NCBI GenBank assembly: GCA_018676675.1
Contig: JABHEG010000004.1
Coordinates: 1-41,667, forward strand
DNA: 41,667 bases
From: Lentisphaerota bacterium
Lineage (GTDB): Bacteria > Verrucomicrobiota > Lentisphaeria > Oligosphaerales > JABHEG01
Direction of reading: 5' to 3'
The notes below the pieces were generated by a model. It was not told the origin of the DNA and searched no databases. It saw nothing but the letters and a program-made list of their open reading frames with translations. Every line of letters starts with the position of its first letter. Within the stretch, counting starts at the first letter, position 1. Position numbers and translations under genes: made by a program. This document shows positions 34,771 through 41,667 of the stretch, in pieces.

Positions 34771-35913
34771 ATGAATACCTCAGAGGACAATGGACTGACC
34801 ATGAGCAAGACCTACAAAGTCGCAATTCTCCCGGGTGATGGAACCGGCCCGGAAGTCGTCGTGGAAGGCATGAAAGTCATCCGGGCGGCAGCTGGAAAAT
34901 TCGGGTTCTCCCTGGAAACTGAAGACTACGACTTCGGCGGAGACCGCTACCTTGCTACGGGCGAAGTCCTTCCGGACAACGCCGCAGACGAACTCAGCGC
35001 GTTCGACGCGATCTACCTCGGAGCCATCGGACACCCGGACGTGAAGCCCGGAATCCTTGAGAAGGGCATTCTGCTCCGCCTGCGTTTCGAGCTGGACCAA
35101 TACATAAACCTCCGTCCGGTCAAACTTTTCCCGGGAGTGGAGACTCCTCTGGCGAACAAGACCCCCGAAGACATCGATTATGTCGTTGTTCGCGAAAACA
35201 CCGGCGGAATCTATACCGGTACGGGTGGGATAAGCATGAAGGGGACGGAGAGCGAGGTCGCGGTCCAGTCAATGGTCTACAACCGCTTCCAAGTCGAACG
35301 TTGCCTTCGGTACGCCTTCGAGTGTTGCCGACGCCGACACAGTGCCGAGAAGCCCTGGAGCGGCCTGTCAGAGAGCGACAAGCAGGAAGGGAAGATCGGG
35401 CAGCTCACGCTGTGCGGAAAGACAAATGTCCTCACCTACGTCTATGATCTCTGGGAGAGAGCGTTCTACGAGATCGCGGCCGACTACCCCGACATCAAGA
35501 CCGATTACTGTCACGTCGATGCCACGTGCATGTGGATGGTGAAGAACCCCGAATGGTATGACGTCATCGTGACCGGAAACATGTTTGGGGACATCATCAC
35601 CGACCTGGGCGCAATCACGCAGGGCGGAATGGGAATTGCGGCAGGCGGGAACATCAACCCTGACGGGGTGAGCATGTTCGAGCCAATCGGCGGATCAGCA
35701 CCGAAGTACACCGGCATGGGTGTCATCAACCCAATGGCGGCGATTTGCTCAGGAGCGATGCTGCTCCGGGAGCTCGGCGAGGCTGAAGCCGCGGATGCCA
35801 TTGAGGCTGCCGTCGCTGTCGTCACAGGAACGAAGATGCAGTCGATGGCAGCCGGGAGAATGGGCTACAGCACCAGTGAGGTAGGTGACTTGGTTGCTGG
35901 CGAGCTTGCCTGA
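34771..35913 (+). CDS. leuB: Isocitrate/isopropylmalate dehydrogenase-family protein, probably 3-isopropylmalate dehydrogenase
   Basis: 380 residues. The N-terminal [11 protein letters not shown] (19-29), R103, R105, R115 and R141 around LRLRFEL and LRP bind the malate moiety. Y148, K217, and D250, D274 and D278 ([11 protein letters not shown]) give catalysis and metal binding. [17 protein letters not shown] matches an NAD-type cofactor site. It resembles the LeuB branch with [10 protein letters not shown], found for example in actinobacteria; tartrate or isocitrate-type substrates are not excluded. Residues about 187-212 form a longer charged insert than usual. The start at 34771 follows GGGGGG by about 9 bases; ATG 34801 is an alternative. 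A strong terminator follows. Confidence 0.86.
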   Translation: MNTSEDNGLTMSKTYKVAILPGDGTGPEVVVEGMKVIRAAAGKFGFSLETEDYDFGGDRYLATGEVLPDNAADELSAFDAIYLGAIGHPDVKPGILEKGILLRLRFELDQYINLRPVKLFPGVETPLANKTPEDIDYVVVRENTGGIYTGTGGISMKGTESEVAVQSMVYNRFQVERCLRYAFECCRRRHSAEKPWSGLSESDKQEGKIGQLTLCGKTNVLTYVYDLWERAFYEIAADYPDIKTDYCHVDATCMWMVKNPEWYDVIVTGNMFGDIITDLGAITQGGMGIAAGGNINPDGVSMFEPIGGSAPKYTGMGVINPMAAICSGAMLLRELGEAEAADAIEAAVAVVTGTKMQSMAAGRMGYSTSEVGDLVAGELA

Positions 35914-35938
35914 TTCGGCCCGCAGTGTAGACACACAC

Positions 35939-35972
35939 ATGGCCGCCTTTCCGGGTTCGGGAAGGCGGCCAT
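35939..35972 (+). terminator. Rho-independent terminator after the leuB-like gene
   Basis: A 14-bp stem (35939-35952 with 35959-35972, one G-T pair) closes the 6-base loop GGGTTC. The T-rich TTCTTGTTT follows on the plus strand. The other side lacks a T run, so it serves mainly the plus-strand gene, although it also separates it from the convergent receiver-kinase gene. Confidence 0.88.
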
Positions 35973-36005
35973 TCTTGTTTCCACCGGGCGTCGCCGGCCT
36001 TCCCC

Positions 36006-37106
36006 TCAAGGCAGGGCAAAGCCTACCGCCACTGTCGTCCCCTCTCCCGGCCGACTTATGACCTCGAATGAGGCCCCGTGGACCTCCGCCAGACGCTTGG
36101 CGATCACCAGCCCCAACCCCGTTCCGGGCTGCTCGAAAGTGTCGCGTCGGAACTGGCTGTAGGCCCCGATGCCAGCCACCTCGTCCTCCGACATGCCACG
36201 CCCATGATCGCTGATCTGCACATCGTACCTTCCTCCAACGCCATGCTTCCCCGTCACAGTAACGGCGGCGCCGGGAGGCGAGAATTTGCAGGCATTGTCG
36301 GTTAGTTCGCCAATGAGCTTACGCAGATTATCGTCGGAGACAGCCACGGCCGACGATTCCTCGGCTGTAACAGCAAGGTCCTCCTCTCGCCCAGCGTTCC
36401 GAGCCGCTGCTCCCGCAGCCTCGACAATGTCCACACTCACCGTCGTGGTGACATGTCCCCGCAAGTCTTCCAGGCGCTGAGAATCAGAAGCGATAAGCTC
36501 AATCTGAGAGTAGATCAGGTAGTTCTCAATGATGCGGGAGAGGCGTTCTCCCGAGTCCAGGATTCCCTGAGCAACATCTGCCACACGATCGGCTTCCATC
36601 GCTTCGGCATCGCAGACGAGCAGTTCGGCCAGCCCGAGGATGGCGGTGAGAGGGGTCCGCAGTTCATGCGGGAGCACGTACATGATCTTGCCCCGCAGTT
36701 CATCCATCCGCTCCCGGCTCGCCTGTTCGATCTTGGCACGCCGCTCCAATCGCGTAGCAACGGCATCCAGCAACTGCTGCCGTGTGAACGGCTTGGTGAG
36801 GTAATCATCAGCCCCAAAGTTCATCCCCTTGCGCACATCCCCCAACTCGCCCTTCCCGGTCATGAAGATGAAGGGAATGGCTGAGGTGGAAGCATCCGCC
36901 TGCAGCCTCTCCAAGGTGCCGTAGCCGTCTTGGCGCGGCATGAGAACGTCACAGAGGATCAACGCGGGGGGCTCTTTCCGGGCCAGAGAGACGCCTTCTT
37001 CACCGTCCTCCGCCTCGACCGGAACATAGCCGCCCTTCTTGAGGATGCGGGCCACCATTCCCCGTACAGTCGGCTCATCATCGATTACAAGAATTCTGTG
37101 CGTCAT
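36006..37106 (-). CDS. Receiver-histidine kinase fusion protein
   Basis: 366-residue soluble protein. The receiver domain (4-120) has D53 (LILCDVLMP) and K105 (DYLTKPF). A short linker leads to HisKA with H147 (VLPHELRTPL; a Pro replaces the usual Ser before His) and HATPase_c with N271 (ELTDNACKF), DHGRGM (300-305) and GTGLGL (328-333). Catalytic residues are intact. Like the fusion at 861-2141 it lacks membrane segments and probably works inside a relay. The start is ATG 37106 with GGGA about 8 bases upstream (ATG 37109 is equally possible). It stands about 180 bases downstream of the NtrC-like gene. Confidence 0.9.
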   Translation of the reverse strand: MTHRILVIDDEPTVRGMVARILKKGGYVPVEAEDGEEGVSLARKEPPALILCDVLMPRQDGYGTLERLQADASTSAIPFIFMTGKGELGDVRKGMNFGADDYLTKPFTRQQLLDAVATRLERRAKIEQASRERMDELRGKIMYVLPHELRTPLTAILGLAELLVCDAEAMEADRVADVAQGILDSGERLSRIIENYLIYSQIELIASDSQRLEDLRGHVTTTVSVDIVEAAGAAARNAGREEDLAVTAEESSAVAVSDDNLRKLIGELTDNACKFSPPGAAVTVTGKHGVGGRYDVQISDHGRGMSEDEVAGIGAYSQFRRDTFEQPGTGLGLVIAKRLAEVHGASFEVISRPGEGTTVAVGFALP

Positions 37107-37289
37107 CATATTTCCCGCAAGAACGGGACAAGCCGCCCACTGGGATGTCTCACCTGACGGTCCCCACCCGCACACAATTACCGCAACCACGCGAGCAAGC
37201 TCGGGCTGGCCACAAAAGAGTCACTCCCCCAACCTGCGTCAGCCGAAACGGGCTCCCCTTGTGCAGGGCCAACATCCAACACCGCCGCA

Positions 37290-38669
37290 TCAAGTCTGGA
37301 ACGAAGCGACCTCAATGTCGTACTTCTTGACCCGATGCCACATGCTGCGTTCGTTGATCCCCAGCAGCTGAGCCGCTTTGACTTGAACACCGTTGGTGCG
37401 TGTCAGAGCATCCAGGATCATCTGCTTCTCGATCCGCGAAAGCGTCTCATCGAGGAAGAACTTCCCTTGGCCGTCAAGGTCATCACTTCCACGACCAGAA
37501 ACAACGTGAGGTGGAAGATCACCGACATCGATGATGTCCCGGTCAGTCATGACCGACGCCGCTTCAATGCAGTTCTTCAACTCACGGACGTTCCCAGGCC
37601 AGTTATAAGCGTTGAGGACAGCCACGGCATCGTCCGTCAGCCCGACCAGGGGCTTATCGAAAAGGTCAGCATACATCTTCACGAAGTGCCGAGCCAACAC
37701 GGCGATGTCGCCGAGCCGGTCTCTGAGCGGCGGAACACGTACCTGGAAGACAGCAAGACGGTAGTAAAGATCCTCGCGGAACTTCTTCTCTTCCAGTAGC
37801 TTCTCGAGCGGCCGATTCGTCGAAGCAACGACCCGCACATCCACCTGCTCTGGAACAGCACTGCCCACGCGCTGAACTTCCTGTTGCTCAAGCGCCCGAA
37901 GGAGCTTCGCCTGCAAGTCCAGGCTCAAATCCCCCATTTCATCGAGTACCAGAGTGCCGGTATGGGCCGCCTGGAATTTCCCTTCCCGATCCGAGGTGGC
38001 ATGGGTGAACGCGCCTTTCTTGTAGCCAAAGAGCTCGCTTTCCAGAAGCGTGGCGGGAATGGCCGCGCAGTTGATCTTGACGAGTGGCTTCCCAGCCCGA
38101 GTGGAATTGTCGTGGATCGCCTCAGCCACCAGTTCCTTCCCAGTCCCGCTCTCGCCGACAATCAGGACGGTCGAGGGAATCGGGGCAACCTTCTCAAGCC
38201 GACTCAGCATGTCCAGAAACGGCTCACCTTGACCTACGAGGGCAGTGAACTTCTCGCGGTTATGCAGTTCCCGCTTCAATTTGTCGATCTCTTCAGTCAG
38301 CTCCACCCGTTCCAGAGCACGCCGGATGACAATCCGCATTTCGCTTACTTTGAAGGGCTTAGGGAAAAAATCGTAGGCTCCGCGCTTGACCGCCTCCAGA
38401 GCCGTGTCGCGCGAGCTGAACGCTGTCATCACGATCACGACTGCCTGCGGATTGATCGACTTGATTTCCCGCAACGCATCAAGCCCACTCATTCCCGGCA
38501 GACGGACATCGGTCATGATCAAACCGAAGTTCTCCTGCCGAAGGTGCTCCAGCCCCTCCTCGGCGCTCTCGGCAAGCGTGATGTCGTAGTTCTCCGTCTT
38601 CAACGCCTGCTCAAGAAAGAAGCGCATCTGAGGATCATCGTCAATTACCAGAAGTTTCCGCTTCATCAT
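37290..38669 (-). CDS. NtrC-family sigma54-dependent response regulator with GAFTHA loop
   Basis: 459 residues. The receiver domain (5-120) has D54 and K104. A linker helix leads to the AAA+ domain (about 143-380) with Walker A GESGTGKE (172-179), GAFTHA at 219-224, Walker B LVLDE (240-244) and WPGNVREL (357-364). A Fis-type helix-turn-helix follows (about 425-452). Sigma54 activators normally carry GAFTGA in the loop that touches sigma54; here the fifth residue is His (codon CAT, read directly). The protein may therefore activate poorly, differently, or not through sigma54. The kinase gene 38962-40446 upstream is the likely partner. Start at 38669, with GGA 8 bases upstream; ATG 38666 is adjacent. 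Confidence 0.94.
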   Translation of the reverse strand: MMKRKLLVIDDDPQMRFFLEQALKTENYDITLAESAEEGLEHLRQENFGLIMTDVRLPGMSGLDALREIKSINPQAVVIVMTAFSSRDTALEAVKRGAYDFFPKPFKVSEMRIVIRRALERVELTEEIDKLKRELHNREKFTALVGQGEPFLDMLSRLEKVAPIPSTVLIVGESGTGKELVAEAIHDNSTRAGKPLVKINCAAIPATLLESELFGYKKGAFTHATSDREGKFQAAHTGTLVLDEMGDLSLDLQAKLLRALEQQEVQRVGSAVPEQVDVRVVASTNRPLEKLLEEKKFREDLYYRLAVFQVRVPPLRDRLGDIAVLARHFVKMYADLFDKPLVGLTDDAVAVLNAYNWPGNVRELKNCIEAASVMTDRDIIDVGDLPPHVVSGRGSDDLDGQGKFFLDETLSRIEKQMILDALTRTNGVQVKAAQLLGINERSMWHRVKKYDIEVASFQT

Positions 38670-38886
38670 CGGCGTTTCCGCTTTCTGAACGCCCCTTGGT
38701 ACCGGGAGGCATTCGTTGCCAGTCTGATCCGCATGTCTCGCAGACTTTAGGTATGTAACGGCCCTTCCACGCGCGTAGGCCAGCGGCATAACCACTGAAC
38801 CCACACGGCAGAGGAAGTTGGGGGCGCCTCGATAGGCTGCCTTCAGCCCCGGGAACAGTCCCGTTGGGCAATCCAAATAGCCTCAT
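38641..38886 (-). CDS. Possible small Cys-containing protein between kinase and NtrC-like regulator
   Basis: An 81-residue frame starting at ATG 38886 and overlapping the regulator start by 29 bases. It is basic in the middle and contains PLPCGFSGYAAGLRAWKG followed by RYIPKVCETCGSDWQRMPPG. The C-x2-C pair with aromatic and basic surroundings resembles half of a zinc ribbon. The hydrophilic tail ends SGNADDEAETSGN. Composition is protein-like, and it fills an otherwise empty 290-base gap in an operon. There is no clear Shine-Dalgarno. No family recognised. Confidence 0.42.
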   Translation of the reverse strand: MRLFGLPNGTVPGAEGSLSRRPQLPLPCGFSGYAAGLRAWKGRYIPKVCETCGSDWQRMPPGTKGRSESGNADDEAETSGN

Positions 38887-38961
38887 CTTGTGAGTGAGGC
38901 GCGGCTGTCTCGGGTAGCCGCCAGGCGTCCGCTCAAGAGCTGCCCACCGGCCCCGAACTCA

Positions 38962-40446
38962 TCACACGATCGGCACGCGAAAAACGAACGACGTGCCTGT
39001 TTCCACATCGCTGTCCACGAAAACGGCTCCTGCATGAGCGTGCAGGACCTGCTGCACGATACATAGCCCCAATCCTGTCCCATTCGCTTTCCCCGTGACA
39101 AAGGGATCAAAGATCGCCTCGCGTTGGTCTTCAGGAATGAACGAGCCGGTATTGTGAATCTCTACCTCGATCTCCGGGCGCCCGGCGTGTTGACGCTCGG
39201 CCGGCACGCGCTTCTTGGCTGAAACACTGATCGTCCCGTTCTCAGGCGTTGCATCGACAGCGTTATTCAGGACGTTCAGCAAGGCCCGCCCAAGCCAATC
39301 AGTGTTCGCCCGAATCATAGGCAAATCCGGCTCCAAGTCAACCAAGATCTCCTTGTTCTGGCTACGCGCATCGAACGATTTGAAACTCACGGTCTCCTGG
39401 AGGATCTCCGCCGGGGAGACTACCGCAAGTTCACACTTCTCCAGAGACCCAATGTCCATGAGTCCCTCAAGGAAGCGGTTCAGTCTCTCACAGGATTTCT
39501 CGATCTGCCCAATGAACTCCATCCGCATCTCGTCGTCTGGGGCCGTCTCTTCCCGAAGGATCTCCACGAGCCCCGCAACCGAAGCCAACGGGTTCCGGAT
39601 CTCATGGGCAAGCCGTGCTGCCAGGGAGCCGAGCGTGAGGAAACGGGCGGCCCGTTCCACATTCTTCTTCAGAGCGGTTACATCAGCCAGATTGCGGGCG
39701 ACCAGAATGATCACCATCCGGGTGCCTTGCTCGGCCGCCAGAAAAGAGGTCCGCAGCCGGACCTGAACCGAGCGCCCTGACGGCAAGGTCAGCTCTCGCT
39801 GCTCCTCCTGTAACGGCTCTTTCGTCTGCAGAGATGCCTCGAGAATTCGGACAATGTGAGGGTTCTCGCCGCCTGCGCCGCCGAAAAATTCCCTGAAAAG
39901 CTGTCCCTCGGCTCTGTCCGGGCGAACATCAAAGAGTAACTGGGCGAGCGGATTGACCATCGCGATCCGCCCGTCCATATCGACGGTCATCGACGCCCCG
40001 ATCCCTGTGTCGTGAACGAGACCATTCAGGGCCTGTAACACGTTCGTAAACTGGTTCTGAAGTTGTGACACCTCCTGCTCAGACGCGTACTGAGGAAGAA
40101 CATCAAATCGACCGCGCCCAGCCTGCTCCACTTCCTCGGAAAAGCTCCGGAACGAACGCCGAAGTCCGTGGACCAGGAGCATCATCACCACGAAGGAAAA
40201 CAGCGAGAAACCAATCAGCAGAACACCGTTGGCCCGTTCGAAGCGGGCCCAGGCATAGGGGTCTGTGAGCGTCTTGTCGGCGATCGCGTTGCGGTAGCGC
40301 TGCATCAGCATCAGGCCGACAGACAGCACAGGCAACACAGACACAAACGGGAAGAGAATCTGAAGCCGGCTTCGCTCTACCTCTTTCCGCAGCAGCGGAA
40401 CGCTGTCTGCTTCCGCTGCCTCATTGGTCGCCGGACCGTCCGTCAT
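38962..40446 (-). CDS. Membrane sensor histidine kinase with HAMP and PAS domains
   Basis: 494 residues. Two membrane helices (about 29-48 and 75-94) enclose a very short extracytoplasmic loop, so the signal is probably sensed in the membrane or cytoplasm. A HAMP-like linker (about 95-145) and PAS domain (about 147-250) precede HisKA with H281 (LAHEIRNPLAS) and HATPase_c with N395 (NVLNNAVDAT) and GTGLGL (456-461). The HEIRNPL form is typical of NtrB-like kinases that pair with NtrC-family regulators, matching the regulator gene 290 bases downstream. ATG at 40446 overlaps the stop of the TPR gene (ATGA). Confidence 0.94.
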   Translation of the reverse strand: MTDGPATNEAAEADSVPLLRKEVERSRLQILFPFVSVLPVLSVGLMLMQRYRNAIADKTLTDPYAWARFERANGVLLIGFSLFSFVVMMLLVHGLRRSFRSFSEEVEQAGRGRFDVLPQYASEQEVSQLQNQFTNVLQALNGLVHDTGIGASMTVDMDGRIAMVNPLAQLLFDVRPDRAEGQLFREFFGGAGGENPHIVRILEASLQTKEPLQEEQRELTLPSGRSVQVRLRTSFLAAEQGTRMVIILVARNLADVTALKKNVERAARFLTLGSLAARLAHEIRNPLASVAGLVEILREETAPDDEMRMEFIGQIEKSCERLNRFLEGLMDIGSLEKCELAVVSPAEILQETVSFKSFDARSQNKEILVDLEPDLPMIRANTDWLGRALLNVLNNAVDATPENGTISVSAKKRVPAERQHAGRPEIEVEIHNTGSFIPEDQREAIFDPFVTGKANGTGLGLCIVQQVLHAHAGAVFVDSDVETGTSFVFRVPIV

Positions 40447-41651
40447 TCAGACTCCCCCAGCTTCTTCAGGTAACGTCGAACCTGCTTCTCCTGGGAAGCA
40501 TACTTGCCCGAAGACGTCTTGAGGAAACGCTCGTAATACTCGGCCGCCCTGCCCGTCTGCCCGCGCCAGCGAAAGAGATTTCCCAGATTGTAGACCGTGC
40601 GTGGCTCATCCGGGTAGCGTTCCATGGCCCGATTCAGAAAGCGCTCCGCAGCCCTGAAGTCATCGAGTGCTGTCTGCGCAACCCCCATGTTGATCAGGGC
40701 AGGCAAATTGTCCTCCTCCAAGTGGAGGCTCCTGGTGAGCGCCTCTACGGCACGAGCCGGTTCGCCCAGAGCCATATAGCAGCTGGCCAGATTGTTGTAA
40801 GTCCGATGGTTGTCCGGTTCGGCCGCGATCGCGTCACTGTAGGCCTTGACTGCCCGGGAGAACTCCTCCTTTGCCTGGTAGATCACGCCCATGTTGTTGT
40901 AGCTCCCGGCATGGCCCGGTCGCCGCTCCAGATAGCGCCCGTAGTACTCAAGAGCCTGGTCCAGTTCGCCGGCCCTCTGGAGCGAAACCGCGCGATCGAA
41001 ATCCCGGACAAACGGGACGGCTTCGGTCGTCACGAGGGGCTCCGGGACGTCTTCAGTGCCGGTCAAATTGATCGAACCTGGGACAGAGCCGGTACGTCGC
41101 GTAATGTCGACGCTCACAGGGGCGTAACGCTGCGGGAGAGCCACAGTGACGCCCTTCTCGGAGCCGCCGGTCTCCACGTTGATTTTAACGGGTGGTTTCG
41201 CCCCTGAGCCAACCACCGTTGCGGGGAGGTCGACTGTCACCGGCTTCGTCGTTGACCCGGCCTCCTTCGGGGGGTCGCCCTTCACTTCCGTGACCACCTC
41301 GATCGCGGTGATGAACTTCCCGTTTCCTGTTTCTGTCTCGATGGTCGCGGAAGGCGCTGTTGGCGGCGGCAACTGGGCCGACACGTGCCCGTCTCCGTAG
41401 GTCGTCACCGCGTTGACCTCAACCTTAGGCGGCGGATGCTCAGTGGGTGGCGAGACGGGGGGCCCCGCAGGGCGTGGAGGAGGGTTCTCTCGTCGCGATA
41501 CGGCGGCGACAATCTTGGATTCGTTATCTTTCAGGAACTTCGCACCGATAACGCCGCCAACCGCAAGGAGCACGATTAGCAGAATGAACGCAATCAATAC
41601 GATCTTCGGCAACACTGAAGATTTGGCCGAGGGATCGCGTGGGGTTGCCAC
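40443..41651 (-). CDS. Membrane-anchored TPR protein (start uncertain)
   Basis: 402 residues from GTG 41651; the same frame remains open to the window edge, so the protein may begin further upstream. One membrane helix (about 15-37, LPKIVLIAFILLIVLLAVGGVIGA) is followed by a Pro/Thr-rich, probably extended region (about 50-215). The C-terminal half (about 215-385) has at least four TPR-like repeats (for example YNNMGVIYQAKEEFSRAVKAY and YNNLASCYMALGEPARAVEAL). TPRs bind proteins; the partner is unknown. Its stop overlaps the kinase start, so it belongs to the kinase-regulator operon and may tune or localise signalling. Confidence 0.8.
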   Translation of the reverse strand: MATPRDPSAKSSVLPKIVLIAFILLIVLLAVGGVIGAKFLKDNESKIVAAVSRRENPPPRPAGPPVSPPTEHPPPKVEVNAVTTYGDGHVSAQLPPPTAPSATIETETGNGKFITAIEVVTEVKGDPPKEAGSTTKPVTVDLPATVVGSGAKPPVKINVETGGSEKGVTVALPQRYAPVSVDITRRTGSVPGSINLTGTEDVPEPLVTTEAVPFVRDFDRAVSLQRAGELDQALEYYGRYLERRPGHAGSYNNMGVIYQAKEEFSRAVKAYSDAIAAEPDNHRTYNNLASCYMALGEPARAVEALTRSLHLEEDNLPALINMGVAQTALDDFRAAERFLNRAMERYPDEPRTVYNLGNLFRWRGQTGRAAEYYERFLKTSSGKYASQEKQVRRYLKKLGESE

Positions 41652-41667
41652 ACCACTGCTTCCGCCG

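Noticed and set aside
34520..34774. Small proteins built from the 12-bp repeat (VKGG or PALD repeats)
   Set aside because: The frames exist only because the repeat unit is a multiple of three. They have no ribosome binding site and overlap promoter signals.

Overview
The window (about 41.7 kb, GC-rich, densely coded) looks like ordinary chromosome from a Gram-negative bacterium with at least part of its life spent without oxygen. Envelope genes (a lipoprotein, a giant AsmA-like protein, MreB) point to a diderm rod. A class III ribonucleotide reductase operon points to anaerobic growth. Ribosomal protein S4 stands alone and has a C-terminal sequence style I associate with the Planctomycetes-Verrucomicrobia-Chlamydiae (PVC) superphylum (GQHG motif, ending VVEYY-R). 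My best guess is therefore a PVC or neighbouring candidate-phylum bacterium. This placement is an inference from few genes and is not secure.

Layout, left to right. (1) 1-5.8 kb, minus strand: a signalling block. It holds an orphan receiver protein, an 821-residue lipoprotein of unknown function, a complete receiver-histidine kinase fusion, and a second receiver-kinase fusion that loses its ATPase domain at the left edge, where an ISL3-like transposase appears to begin. (2) 5.8-9.8 kb, minus: a TIM-barrel sugar isomerase/epimerase-like enzyme, an exported cyclophilin, an FHA protein and a UxaA-family sugar-acid dehydratase. (3) 9.85-13.2 kb, minus: the protein quality control operon tig-clpP-clpX. 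(4) 13.4-16.6 kb, plus: a KamA-family radical SAM enzyme, rpsD with a clear terminator, and a branched-chain aminotransferase. (5) 16.7-18.6 kb, plus: an ECF sigma factor, a zinc-binding anti-sigma factor and an exported helical protein. (6) 18.7-27.7 kb, plus: an AsmA-like protein, mreB, a CHASE2 adenylate/guanylate cyclase, an exported protein with a C-terminal anchor, and a mannitol-1-phosphate dehydrogenase-like gene. (7) 27.7-34.3 kb, minus: thioredoxin reductase, an ABC transporter ATPase (MalK/UgpC type), and nrdD, a thioredoxin-like gene and nrdG. (8) 34.7-35.9 kb, plus: a 3-isopropylmalate dehydrogenase-family gene with a strong terminator. (9) 36-41.7 kb, minus: a receiver-kinase fusion and a TPR protein / PAS kinase / small ORF / NtrC-like regulator cluster.

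How the parts connect. The nrdD operon carries the best regulatory signal in the window: two NrdR-box-like palindromes exactly 32 bp apart, overlapping a near-consensus sigma70 promoter. A thioredoxin-like gene sits between nrdD and nrdG, and NrdD has a Cys-Cys pair in its core, which suggests a dithiol-fed class III reductase. The thioredoxin reductase at 27.7 kb could feed that pathway. The NtrC-like regulator has GAFTHA where sigma54 activators normally have GAFTGA, and its cognate kinase is encoded just upstream. Apart from the left edge there are no transposases, phage genes, CRISPR arrays, rRNA or tRNA genes that I can recognise.
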